A stretch of DNA of 64,000 nucleotides, taken from NCBI GenBank assembly GCA_025642065.1, contig JAODUP010001066.1, positions 62,001-126,000 on the forward strand, written 5' to 3'. The DNA comes from Paralvinella palmiformis. Lineage: Eukaryota > Annelida > Polychaeta > Terebellida > Alvinellidae. A model generated the notes under the pieces. It saw nothing but the letters and a program-made list of their open reading frames with translations, was not told where the DNA came from and made no database searches. Each line of letters begins with the position of its first letter. The stretch's first letter is position 1. Both the position numbers and the translations under genes were made by a program. This document shows, one piece after another, positions 14,453 through 26,120 of the stretch.

Positions 14453-15917
14453 AATCATTTATTTTGCTATCCAAATTCATCTTAAACACTTTTCTTATCT
14501 TTGAAAACTATTATAAAATCCTACCATGAAGAGTTCAGTAATATGTGGATCTTATCATTATTAGGATGAAAGATATTTTCCCTAATATTTCTCATTATAC
14601 TAGTGAGAAGTTGTATATAGTATAATATATCGTAATATGTCAGGATCTGCCTTCTTTAACATCAACACCACGGATATTGTCGTATTACAATAAACATGGA
14701 GTTTGTTCTTCAATTGTCTTTTGTTGTTTGATATAACATTTTTGTTGGTATAAGCATATCATAAATATTGAAAATATAGAAAACTGATATCAGGACTAAA
14801 AGGAAGAATTACGTTTTGTTATTATTATGTTAATGCACAATGAGCAATTTATACGATTTCACATATTTCTATCCCTTAAGTATATTTATATCCCTTAAGT
14901 ACCAGCTTTGGACTTTAAAATGACGTTATCATTCATGGAGAATCTTTTAGTTTTATAATTCCCAAAAGTAATGGACAAAGGTTAACATTTTACCTACATG
15001 TTCTACTCACGAAGTTTTTTGTTCTCTCCAAATCCGGTGGGCATAGATCTGTAGTTATTCAGAAACCCAACAAATCAAAATAACAAATCTAAAGAACATG
15101 AAATAAACTTCAAACTGAATTAAACATAAAATGTAGGTATAAGTACAATATTTATTATTCCATTCACAAATATTCACTATGTGACAGCGGAAAGCTGCAT
15201 GGATTTTATTATCTAGATTAAAATTTTATTTTATTAAAAACAGTCAGTATTTTGTCATAACAAGCTTGATCCTTTTAATATATAATTGCGCATAAAAATA
15301 GCTTCAAAATATCAATATTTGAATATTAACAATTCTTGAAGCAAACAGAAAACAAATAAAACATAAAATCAATCATAAATAAAGTATACACTAGTCTCTG
15401 AAAACTGTGAATATAATAGAATGTACAACCGATAGTAGTTTATGAAAATGCCTAAAACACATTTGCTTCTATTTAAATTTTATGGTTTTCAAATTTCTTT
15501 TGAATAATATTTGTTTGTGATTTTTGTTTTTAACCTCTTTAATTTGATATTTAACTTCTTTATCAATATAAATATTAATATTTAACCCGATATACCATTA
15601 TTGACACGCACCTTATGCAGCTTTAGATAATTATCTACGTCATTGGGTGGACATTAATTTTAATTATGTATTCAACTGCATAGTCTAAACACCACGGGAC
15701 ACAGATTCGCCATCTATCTATTCACTCACTCACATCTAGACAAAATCAATCTAAAACTTCTTGTACCAGATTACAGTGTAATACGTGACGTCATCCAGAC
15801 CAAATTACCTGGTAGTTCACGATTTATGATAAACAGATTATTTTGAAAGTGTGATTATCAGGTTTGTGTGTATAGTAAAATGGTATAGTAAATTGCTATA
15901 ATCTTTTCACACACACA

Positions 15918-15920
<3 letters not shown>
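14453..15920. other. AT-rich, no recognised feature
   Basis: There is a short direct repeat of ATCCCTTAAGTA near 14870-14900. No gene or known repeat was recognised. Confidence 0.55.

Positions 15921-15952
<32 letters not shown>
15921..15952. repeat. (TA)n microsatellite
   Basis: TA array flanked by CACACA-rich sequence. Confidence 0.9.
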
Positions 15953-15957
<5 letters not shown>

Positions 15958-16312
15958 TACACACATACAGACATAAACACAGAAAACCAACTGATTCACA
16001 CAGCAGTACACATAAACACTGGCAAAATATTACATATAAATATCACCCAGTTATGTTGATCTTTATGTTTTGAAGATAATTATAGACCCCTAAAATGATG
16101 AGTTAGCCGGGATCAAATACCTCATCATACTACCAATACAATGTAATGAAGTGATATGACAGGTGATTATAGAAGTATGATGTGATGCTTTCATACATGA
16201 AGTAAATATCTTCAGTTATTATATTTTTGTTATCTTAAAATTAATAACCGTTATTAAATCATCTATAGACCTTGAGTTATCAATATAAATCAAGAGAATT
16301 ATGTCAAAATGT
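15953..16312. other. no recognised feature
   Basis: AT-rich linker before the LINE copy. Nothing named. Confidence 0.5.
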
Positions 16313-16591
16313 AGGAGGGATAAGCAAGTCTTAAAAAGTGAGTTTTCAAATAGTGACGGAAATAAATTATGATATTTGATAACTTAACGTGTTCAGGGAG
16401 TGAGTTCCAAAGAGTAAGGACGCCAACTGAAAAAGCATGAGTCACAGTATGAGTCTTAACCCTGGGAACAAACAACAAGTGAAAACCAGATGAACGGAGT
16501 TATCAGTCCTGAGGTATTAAAGATCATGTGACAACCCTAGTTAGACATATTTCTCTGATATGTCACTGAAGCTTTAGTATATCCTTAGATG

Positions 16592-16663
16592 ATGATGATG
16601 ATGATGATGATTGGTGTTTTACGGCCACTTTTGTGCACATGGTAGGCTAAATGGGCCAATAAA
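16592..16663 (-). mobile_element. tRNA-derived SINE, 3' fragment (copy 3)
   Basis: A (GAT)n tail then ACGGCCACTTTTGTGCACAT and the GGTAGGCTAAATGGGCC block match the 3' half of the SINE at 53.29-53.49 kb. ATCCTTAGATG occurs on both sides (16581-16591 and 16664-16674), an 11-bp target-site duplication. The uninterrupted LINE sequence can be compared at 30.0 kb. The SINE therefore inserted into the already existing LINE, 5'-truncated. Confidence 0.85.
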
Positions 16664-17498
16664 ATCCTTAGATGCGATGTTATAAAGAACAGAGTTGCAG
16701 TGATCAAGCCTACAAGTAATGAACTTTGTAGCAATGGCTTTGACGACTAAAAGAGAAAAATAGCGACGAATACGGTGAAGGTCACGATCATGGTAGAAGC
16801 AGCAGTGATATGTCAAAACAATATGCTTAAAATAATTAAGATCACTATTAAATGTAACACCAAGATTAGTGGTGTGGTATACAGAGTAAACAACAGCGGT
16901 CCAAGAACAAAGTGTTGAGGAACAGCGCAAAACATGAGAACTGCTTCTGTAAAAATACTCTTATTTTTATTGATTGGGATTTATTTGTTAAGAATGAGCG
17001 GACCCAAGTGATTGTTGTTCCCGATATGCCATACCAATCAGAATGGCGGTTAAGAAGAACAGAATAAACAATGGTGTCAAAAGCTGCAGATAAATATAAT
17101 AGTGTTACTGGTGTGACCTTTCCTGTGTCTATGTTTAGTGATATCTCGTTATGAACTTTCAGTACAGCGGTTTTTCTATAGAGTGAAATTGTCTGAAACC
17201 GGACTGAAAAACATTACAAAATGATTACAATTTATTTGAACATTCAGACTACCTTTTCTATTTCTTTAAATATGATAGATAGATTAGAAATAGGTCTATT
17301 GTTGTTTATATCACTGGCTGGTAAATATGTTTTCTTAAGAAGATGGTTTACATTGATATGTTTAAAATGAGAAGGGAATACTCCAGAGTTTAGCGATACA
17401 TTTTTAATCTTAGTAATTGTAACAATTAGTCTGTGAAAACAAGATTTTAACTTATTTGTTTCTTCAGTTGATAATATTTCAGGTAAAGTTTCCATAAA

Positions 17499-17506
17499 AG
17501 AACTGT
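17499..17506. repeat. target-site duplication of the nested LINE (left)
   Basis: AGAACTGT here and at 18904-18911 flank the inserted plus-strand LINE. Eight bases is short for a LINE, so the exact ends are uncertain. Confidence 0.5.
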
Positions 17507-18911
17507 GGCGAGACAATTATGAATTTTTAATTGTGTTGATCAAAGTAAATATAAAAATAAAGTTACAACAACATTGTGTAATACTAAATTAGACAGTATT
17601 ACGCATGTTTCTGTAGCTGAAATAGTTGATGCTATCAAGAATCTGAAAAATGGTAAATCCTCCGGCTCGAGGATGGATTAACTGGTGAAGCTTTTATATA
17701 CTCAAGTCAAAGACTTCACATTTTATTATCCTTAGATTTTACCCTCAATGCTTACACATGGTTACTTACCTAAATATATGATTGATTCTGTTTTAATACC
17801 ACTTATGAAAAACAAAAATGGCATACACTCAGATAAGGAATACGACAAGCCATTAGCCATAGCCTCTGTGGTATTAAACATATTTGAAAAAATATTGTTT
17901 ACAAGGTGTAAAGAATTGTTTTGCACTTCATAGTACCAGTTTGGTTTTAAAAAGGTCATTCTACTGACTTATGTATTTATCACCACTTCTCTTTAATATA
18001 CACATAGATGATTTTGACTTTATCAAAAAGTAACATTTAGGTTGTCGTTTGGGTAGAAGACTTATTAACCATATTGCTTATGGTGATGATTTATGTATAT
18101 TGAGTATTTCTGGAGAATACAAAAATCACTTAACAGTTGTGAAAAATATGGGTCCGATCATGATATTTTGTATAATAGTCAGATAAGTTTGACCATGTTA
18201 TTCAAACCTAAGAAACTTAAAGACATTAAATCTCACCATTGTAGTTGTATAATAATCAATTAGACTATGTTGATAATTGGAGAAATTTAGGTATAAAAAT
18301 TAAAACCTACTCATGTAAATCTGATATAAAAATACAACTTTGTAAATTCTATGCCAATGCAAATATGTTCATTAGAAATTTTAGTTTTTCTTCTGGTGAT
18401 GTCAAGGTGTGCTTATTTAAATAATACTGTACTAATCTGTACTGGACAAAATTCTGGTAGCATTCTTCTGAAACCCTTATGAAAAAACTATCTGTAGGCT
18501 ATAATAATAGCCTCAGGCGACTAATGAAACTGGATAAACATTGTAGCGCAAGTGGAATGTTTGTTCACTATGGCATACCTGCCTTTGGTGAATTACAAAG
18601 GAAATATATCACAAATGTTATCCATAGGCTTCAGTCCAGTTCAAATAGTATTATTAAGAGTGTTGTTTTATCTTCAGTTCCATTGTATTCGCCTCTCTAG
18701 GGCTACTGGTTTAATACTCTACACACTAACAAATAATATTCTATGATTAGCATATTCTCTGTTTTAATTATGTTTATGCCCCACTGATTTAAATGTGATG
18801 TTATGTAAAATGGCCTCTGATGTACATAATCTCATTTTTATTGTGATAATTAGTTACTTGTATTGTATTACTATGGACTGACAGTTATTATTTATTATTT
18901 ACCAGAACTGT
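17507..18911 (+). pseudogene. Jockey/CR1-like LINE nested in the L2/CR1-like copy
   Basis: Plus-strand RT remnant. It shows HGYLPKYMIDSVLIPLMKNK (17752-17811) and the KPLAIASVVLNIFEKILFTRC block. After an internal deletion comes LINHIAYGDDLCILSIS with the catalytic YGDD (about 18063-18110), then a thumb region with KKLSVGYNNSLRRLMKLDKH (18482-18541). The 5' part is truncated, motifs A and B are deleted near 17960, and stops interrupt it. The 3' end is AT-rich, ending in a TTATTATTTATTATT-like tail at about 18885-18900. Flanking LINE sequence on the minus strand continues on both sides, and AGAACTGT is duplicated at the junctions. Confidence 0.8.
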
Positions 18912-19150
18912 AGGGATAGGTTCAAGCTGAGGGGATTTATTAGGGGATGATCAAACCAGTTTAGTAACTTCAGTTAGTGAGGCTGATTTAAAGCATCTAT
19001 TTGGGTGAACCTTGAAATGTCTGTGAAAAGAATTGCGGAGTGAATTAGTTGAATCATGATTGGGCAGAGAAACGGAAGCCTTTCTATGGAGAGTCCTATT
19101 TATAAAGTTGGAGAGTTGACGAGGATTGTCAGAGTTGTTCCAAATCATGT
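18912..19150 (-). pseudogene. L2/CR1-like LINE, 5' half of the split copy
   Basis: Minus frame 19148-18951 contains NSDNPRQLSNFINRTLHRKA and NSLRNSFHRHF, matching frame 37538-37287 of the long copy (NADNPHQLW and NRTLHRKALVSLP). In that copy this block lies between endonuclease and RT, so this is the direct upstream continuation of 16313-17506. Confidence 0.8.
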
Positions 19151-19331
19151 TAATAAGACAAAAGCATTAAAGTATAATTAAGGTACTACATATAAATCAA
19201 ACAATCTTCCCAATATCACTTAAATACCGATAACACACAGTTCTATACATTACTATCCTATCATTAAATAAAATTTCTCTAATCCCTGACATTGCAGATA
19301 TATATTTGTAGGACATTCAAAATCTACTTCC

Positions 19332-19363
<32 letters not shown>

Positions 19364-19970
19364 GCATCATCGTCATAATTGTCACTGTCCTGATCGCCAT
19401 CGTCATTATCTAATTTTATTTAGTCTTTATTCATTGTTATGTTTTAAGTATCTGTACTTGAAATATTGTTTTATTGTAAACTTGCAGGTATACGTATTTT
19501 TATTAGAATCATTTATCGTAAACATTCTTTTCTCCAAATGTCACGCATTATGGTACTTTTATGGACTATTAATTACTTACGACTGAATGGCAGCACTAGA
19601 AATAAAGAGTTCTCTCTCTTTCTTTCCTTTTTATCTATGAACAAGCCATCATACCAGTGAAGCACAGTTCCCAGCTTACATATGTCTTATGATGTGCAGG
19701 CTTCTTTTTCAATATAAATTACCATTATATCCATATTGTAAAAGCGAGAAAATATTTGCATGATGAATTTTCAAGTCTTTAGCTAATTAATAAATAAATA
19801 TGTATTAATCTTACTTCTGTTATTTTCCCATCACTATGATAAAAAAAAGTTGCTTTGGGTCTGTACATATTTTAGACAAACAGTTTTAATTCTATTTAGA
19901 TTTGGTAGAACAGGAAGTGAATATCTCAATACTTAGATAAAGAGTCCGCAATCTCACCATCCGTGTATTA
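19151..19970. other. AT-rich, (TTA)n at 19336-19363
   Basis: Trinucleotide array and unassigned sequence. No gene recognised. Confidence 0.55.
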
Positions 19971-20340
19971 TAGGATACATATAGAAAGACACAGGCGTAG
20001 AATATCAACAACTCTAAACATCATTTGATACCTCTACCACCATAAATCTAAATATAACTATAAATATATCAATCTAAATAAAATATTCTACACCTCCATA
20101 TATCGATACATATATGCATATAGCTATACATGTGTCTGGGCTACTTATCAGCCTGTGGGGCCCAGCTAATTCGCCTTTCTTACGCCACAAATATGTCACG
20201 CCCACAGGAAAACAGCTACATGCAAGCCACGTACAAAAGCGAAAGCAAGTAAAAACATACCATTTGACACCATAGCTCGCAGTAAACAACCGTTGCGTGT
20301 GGTTCAAAGGCGACTTACTACATAAATAAAATAACCACTT

Positions 20341-20348
20341 TGATGCCA
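20341..20348 (-). other. candidate primer binding site of R1 copy c
   Basis: TGGCATCA here, TGGTGTCAA at the same place in copy d. TGGTGTCA is the usual start of a tRNA-Leu-primed site in several animal Gypsy elements. The LTR end next to it is not a clear CA, so this is tentative. Confidence 0.35.
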
Positions 20349-20431
20349 CAGTTTACATTCAACAGTAATTATCTCTGGTCAAAAAGAAACCTGTATATAA
20401 AACATTTCGACACCTCAGATGATGACTTCTG

Positions 20432-20438
20432 CTTTATT
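20432..20438 (-). promoter_or_regulatory. polyadenylation signal in R1 copy c LTR
   Basis: AATAAAG on the minus strand, about 110 bases downstream of the TATA box. The same arrangement is seen in copy b. Confidence 0.4.
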
Positions 20439-21072
20439 CTGGGTTCAAATAACTAAACAAATCCTACCTATATGAACGATATCTATAGACGTCCGACTAG
20501 TCTGGCATCGAAGTTCTTCTCTAACCTGAGTGAAAGGTTAGGCCTTTTATAGGCCCCGGAGTGTTATCAAACATTACAGTTTGTTCCCCACGTGAGGTAA
20601 TATACACCAACTCCATATGGAAGAAGTGAAATGATTTAGCTCCAAAAACCCACCTAGCAATACTGCACTATGGATTATTACTGGACTAGAACGAAATATC
20701 GTCTCAAACCTGAGTAAATACTATGATTTACTCGAACCTAACAGCTAATTCGTTATTCACTAAGTGAACGTTCATCCACACCTAATTTAGCGTCCCTATG
20801 CAATTGGGTGTGGTGGGATCTAAGTTAAAGCACCTATCCACTTGATATATTTGACCCATGAATAACAGCGGATTTTAGGCAGATCTCCGATACTGCGAAT
20901 GACACGTCGGGATTATAATAACTATACATTCAACAATTTTCCTATATCAGTGTAACCTAATTACTCATAATGTGGGGAAGAAACTCTGTCCGCAGCTTAA
21001 TACCCATGGAGATGCCTGTCGGAATAACAAACGACTCCATGAGTTTAAATCCGTCAAGCAGCATTGTATGAA

Positions 21073-21556
21073 TTAGCAGTAAAGGACAGACCTCGATAGT
21101 ATGGCGCCCTAGAAACATGGACCGGCCTTCATTTGATTTATCTGCCGCTAGGTTGCTAGCACGACGGATTACTATCTGCCATAAATACCAACAGAATTTT
21201 GACGTTTTAAAGAGGTTTTAGGTATTATTTAAAATAACAAGCGTTTGAACTGATCAAATGAATAATTTTCAGCTTTTGAAAATTTAGTTCGTTTAGTTAT
21301 TGGGACACGTGGCTTAATAAATCACTATGATGTCAATATCCGTGAACTATAATGTTAGGTTATCATACCTGCTCTCAGCTGACGAGTTTGGATAATCATT
21401 CCATAATTTTATTTCTAAGAGCTATCAACTCTGATATTACTCCAGTCGTTGCAAATTGTCTCTGATTTGCGAGGACAGATTGGAATATATACTATGCTTC
21501 TGTTATGTCATCCCGGACATATGCGAGGGGTGGTGTTTCCTTCTCTCTCCCAACAT

Positions 21557-21558
<2 letters not shown>
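21073..21558. other. no recognised feature
   Basis: Somewhat less AT-rich near 21070-21170. No motif recognised. Confidence 0.5.

Positions 21559-21630
<72 letters not shown>
21559..21630. repeat. (TA)n microsatellite
   Basis: About 70 bases of TA. Confidence 0.97.
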
Positions 21631-21633
<3 letters not shown>

Positions 21634-22620
21634 ATTTGCTTTGTATAATATTAGCATCCATAGTATTTTGATGTGATACTCCAGAATAGCCAAGACGCCA
21701 AAGCCACAATCATTATACACAACCCCCTCCCCGAAATGTGTGTGACCATGATTAAGAAAGTTATTGTTCGTTGTCTCTTTAGCTATTAACCCTAACTAAG
21801 ATTGTCTGTTTGGGAATTAAGATTATCCTCACCTTTCAATTGCCACCACCAACTATTTTACTTCATATTTGCTAATAATGAATGCAAACCCGGGTAATAT
21901 TGGCCAATAAATACAGGCAGAAATGCAAGTCGTCATCGCTGTATTTATCAACCGAGTGCTTCAGCTGAGCCACAACAAAACCGGGACAACTTGACAAAAT
22001 AAAATTAATACTAATCTTGATCACTATTTATTTTGTATAATTGATTAACAGAACATGAGTTTGGAAGTTTATGTATCCTTTCCAACTTAAGTGATAAGTG
22101 TGGCAACATATTCGTTTACTATTGACAAATTTGTTTCACTTGAGCAATCGACATGCCCAGTTTCGGCACTTCGTTTTAAGGGCGCCAACAGGGTGGTCTC
22201 ATTCTAACTTAAACTATTAATTTTGCCTACATAGGATCAAAATATCGGAGATAGGCTTAACAGGAATTAATCTACCTAAATATACAGTGTATAGAATCGC
22301 GAGATCACATGTATTACCGGGGGGAGACTTCAAATAAATAATGCAAAGCACACATCACAGAGCACACATTTCGTTGCCGGGAAATACCATGTACTTATTC
22401 GTTCACTGAACATTGCTCTCGTTTTGACTCTATGACATCACACAGTAACTCCCTATCTTGACAAATCATAGAACCTATTACAAATATTATTTAGGAGTCT
22501 CTTTTTTAATGTACAGCACATAAATGTCACCAACCATGACGAACCTTCGTTCTAAGGGAGGGCGCACTTTAAACGAAGGGCGCCCTTTGTTTCTAGGGCA
22601 TCCTACGATATAGGTACTTT
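21631..22620. other. no gene; near-palindrome at about 22573-22594
   Basis: AAACGAAGGGCGCCCTTTGTTT is close to a perfect palindrome, in a GC-richer patch next to R1 copy d. Otherwise nothing is recognised. Confidence 0.5.
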
Positions 22621-23455
22621 CCTTACTGATTAATGGGTCATTTCGCCAGACCACATAAGAGGACAACAATGTAGATTCTACATTATACATAACAAAGCTA
22701 ATAGACTTAAACATGTTGCAACAACGACATACCTTTCTTAGATTGGTGTAATAAGGAATCTGGATCGAAATAGGTCTGAAGTCTAGCACGGGCAATGTGT
22801 GTTTAGGATACATATAGAGGGATAACAGGCACAGAACATCCACAACTCTACACACCCATTGATACCTCTACCTCCATAAATCTAAATGTAAATAAACTAT
22901 ACATACATCAATCTAAATAGAACATTTCTACACTTCCATATATCGATACATATATACGTCTACTTATGCATGTGTCAGGGCTACTCATCAGCCTGTGAGG
23001 CCCAGCTAATTCGCTTTTCGTACTCGACAAATAAGTTATGCCCACAGGAAAGCGGCTACATACAGGGTACGCACAAAAGCGAAAGCTCATCCAAAAAATA
23101 TCATAGGATACCACAGCTTGCAGTAAACAACATGTGCCTGAGGTTCAATGATGAGTTACTACATACACAAGATAACTACTTTGACACCACAGTTTATATT
23201 CGGCGGTAATTTACTATGATTCGAAACAAACTTGTACATGGAACAAATCGATAACTCAGATGCTGACCTCAGCATTATTCTCGGTTCGAATAACCCCAAA
23301 ACGCCTACCTATAAGAACCGTATCGATAGACATCTGACAAGTCTGGTGTTGCAATTTATTCTCTAACCTGAATAAAAAGTTAGGTCTTTTATAGGCCATC
23401 GGCCATTTAACCAACATAACAGTTTGCTGAACAGGTGATAAAATGTAAACCTCCC
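22621..23455 (-). mobile_element. R1 family, partial LTR with full internal region (copy d)
   Basis: On the minus strand: partial LTR 23455-23190 with TATA (23392-23385), the TGGTGTCAA site 23189-23181, internal segment Y to about 22820, then segment X to 22621. X is the segment that touches the LTR in copy b. Combining the copies, the internal region is only about 600 bp and has no recognisable coding, like a TRIM-type element. The U3 half of this LTR is missing. The copy borders a C-run and the hAT copy 2. Confidence 0.6.
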
Positions 23456-23465
23456 CCCCACACAC

Positions 23466-24345
23466 ACACACCTCTCAGGGGTCAGAAACCCTAAACCATC
23501 TCTAGTATGGATCTTCCATCTTTAGATACAATATATCATTTGGTGACATAAATAGCCACACATAGAATATTGTATAATGTGTGTTTGATAGCATTATTAT
23601 TTAATAGACAAATCACAATATACTTAATTTTAACTAAGTTACTAAGTTACTTAGTATAAAATAAAGTTTAATTGTAAGTACAATGTTTTGAAAATTCTCC
23701 CAAGAGGCAAACATTCCTAGATCTTGGACTCAAACAATATGGCTCCTATACACGCCACGAGAAACTTAAAGGTTTGTGCAAGACACACTCGGTTTGAAGA
23801 CATTCTTGTTTGAAAACATTTGGAGTTATTTATTGTTGGCTTCACAGTATTGAAGAATAATCTGGAATATTTGAAAGGTTTGTCGGCTAAGCTACAATGA
23901 GGGAAAATGGTGTATTTGAGGCATATACAATATAGAATTCCGCAGATGGTACGACGAAGCATATAAGCTGGATTCATATATAGGTACTGAAGAGGAAATG
24001 CAAAGGGTTCCAAAGGTTCAGGGTGATAGGTTGAATGTACCTGCTGACACACCTTCTTTATTACAAGAGATCAACTGGCATTCCTTTTATTCATATCTTA
24101 CTGTAACTGTTGCAGAACGGTTTCTCAACAACTTTCAGTCTTTTCGACTAACTGATGTAGACGTAATAACTATTTTAAACATAATTATTTATTTCTGGTA
24201 AATATGCAACTTGAAATAAAAGGGAGTCTGCTTATTAAATATTTTAGTGACATAATGCACAATTTGTCACATTATGACAGTGGACACTTTCATTTTATAT
24301 TAATAAATTGAGTAACCCCCCCCCCCCTTCGCAAATCCTATGACA
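23466..24345 (+). pseudogene. hAT transposon remnant (copy 2)
   Basis: Plus strand, same family and order as copy 1. The left end CTCAGGGGTCAGAAACCC matches the sequence at about 14425-14450 of copy 1 in reverse. A coding remnant around 23815-23910 has EYLKGLSAKLQ, identical to copy 1, then stops. 24080-24150 contains ITRDQLAFLL-like and SQQLSVF-like shreds in shifted frames. The right part near 24318-24345 (a C-run and TTCGCAAATCCT) matches the end region of copy 1. It is more decayed than copy 1 and lacks a recognisable dimerisation motif. Confidence 0.7.
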
Positions 24346-25202
24346 GGAATGTAAATTTTTGCCTGTATTTATACATAGTATTCACTTGAAAAATCTACCC
24401 ATTACCTGATTTCCATTTTTCACCAGCACTTTGAACTGGCTGTTTACATATGGTGGATTGTGTTTATATTTTAACATCATTTATCATTTGCGTTAATATA
24501 TTAGTATGAGTCCTGTGAATTTGAAACAAAAGTGACCTTTCCCTTAAGAGTGTAAAATATATGGGAAATGTTTGACATCAGTCCCCAGTTAAATGGTATT
24601 TTCCTGGTTATAGTCTCCCTATATTTGTGAAGTACGTAATTATATAAATTAGATTTATTTGGTAAATTAGTCACTTCTGTTTTTGATTGGAACATAACCA
24701 TAGAATTGTATTATATGAAGGAATTATTAATGACTCTCTTTACTAACAGCGATAATTAGTTGTAAATTAGAACTTGTAATATTAATCGTACGCCATCAAT
24801 TGTCATAATTACATTAATTCACAATAAAGCGAGACAGCATCTATGTGTTATCGATTATACTATTAAATAACCAATCGGAAATAATGCAATTATTCATCTC
24901 CTTGGTATCACAATATTACAGCAATTGACAGTTCATAATATGACATTATTGGAATATTAGTTATGTAATTATTTATATTAGGATATATTAGGATAATAGG
25001 ATATAAGTTATTAATGTCATTGTTGATAGCTAATCTTAATATAAGTGGACTTATGTTGTTATCTCTTGCCAGTCAATTCGTTTTCCGAGATAATCCTTCC
25101 TTTTGGATACAGGAATCTGTGAAGGCAGTAATTATCCTATAATATTGTAGTTTGTTATGGATACACCATAACAATTTATCATTGTTTGAAGGAGTATATA
25201 TA

Positions 25203-25240
<38 letters not shown>

Positions 25241-26067
25241 GAAGATATATGGATATCACAATCGTTTTATTTTGTTTTATGAGAGCAAAATATTTAGCCT
25301 TTTATAGTACATACGATAATTCAGTCAAGTCTAAAATCTTAGAGTACTAACTCTTTAATAAAACTTAGTATTTCACCAATCTTATTTTGTTTAAACGAAT
25401 ACCTGATACACATGCTACGTTGAAGATAACATTTCGAAATGTCACTAGTCGAGTCCATCCATCTTCAGCTGAAAAAGTTACAAATTAAGATATCTCCTGC
25501 CTGTTCCCTGGTAAATTTTTAACTTGTTTAGAAGAAAAAAAGATTATTGAGTAATTATGTCAATAACCAAATGAAATCCGTACGAAATGTTGGACAATTG
25601 GCTGATTTAATATTAATATTATTGTTATTCTTGTCTAAATAATACGATGTTACACTCCCAGTAATCGCAGACTTTTGTTTGGCTTCTGTTAGATTACTGT
25701 TATTCTTTTTAATGTAATCTTCCAGTTTGTAACGCTCTCCTTTATCTTCTGGGCTATCAAAATGTCCTCATTGGCTATAGGACTATACCAATATGATATC
25801 AAGTACTACCATTGTCTTATCAATGGGTTCGCGTTGTTTCATGTTGTCTGCTGTTAGATGCATAAATCACGGCTTCAGATATCTCTCATCTTAACGATAT
25901 CTTATTTTACAGACTCGGATAGTGTCTCTCGAACAGAGAATTCTCTGTCAGATCATCTCTCTACAACGGATAATTATCTGTCGGCTTATCTCTTTACAAT
26001 AGACACTGTCAGACTATGATGACTAACAGTCCATTTATCATGTGTATCGAGGCAGTAAATAAATTTT

Positions 26068-26072
<5 letters not shown>
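24346..26072. other. AT-rich, no gene; (TA)n at 25194-25236
   Basis: A TA array interrupted near its start. The remainder has no recognised feature. Confidence 0.55.

Positions 26073-26118
<46 letters not shown>
26073..26118. repeat. (TA)n microsatellite
   Basis: TA array of about 46 bases. Confidence 0.95.

Positions 26119-26120
<2 letters not shown>

Larger units (their letters stand above)
16313..17506 (-). pseudogene. L2/CR1-like LINE, RT and 3' part (3' half of a split copy)
   Basis: Minus strand. Frame 17516-17244 has the RT fingers with GVFPSHFKHINVNHLLKK and RPISNLSIIF. 16930-16619 has LGVTFNSDLNYFKHIVLTYH and the RRYFSLLVVKAIATKFI block of the RT thumb. The 3' region 16313-16560 aligns with the LINE copies at 29.6 and 36.0 kb over GAGTTTTCAAATAGTGA-type sequence. 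Motif A and YADD are decayed. The element's 5' part resumes at 18904-19150, beyond an inserted LINE. The same family as the copies at 29.5 and 35.9 kb is clear from matching blocks. Confidence 0.85.
19971..21072 (-). mobile_element. R1 family, LTR plus leader (copy c)
   Basis: This is the most informative R1 copy. On the minus strand, 21072-20349 is the LTR-like unit with a TATA box (20551-20544) and AATAAAG (20438-20432). It is followed at 20348-20341 by TGGCATCA, which resembles the start of a tRNA-Leu-type primer binding site, and then by about 370 bp of non-coding internal sequence (Y, 20340-19971). Copy d repeats the order with TGGTGTCAA (23189-23181). The layout LTR, PBS, leader fits the 5' end of a non-autonomous LTR retrotransposon. 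Open frames here (for example 20349-20074 minus) show no gag or pol motif. Confidence 0.6.

Noticed and set aside
20074..20349. 91-codon minus frame in R1 copy c starting at the primer-site position
   Set aside because: It starts with GTG, has no gag-like motif, and the equivalent frame is not kept in copy d beyond short stretches, so it is treated as non-coding leader.
22573..22594. 22-base near-palindrome with GGGCGCCC core as an operator or element end
   Set aside because: Single occurrence and no partner sequence; likely chance in a GC-richer patch.
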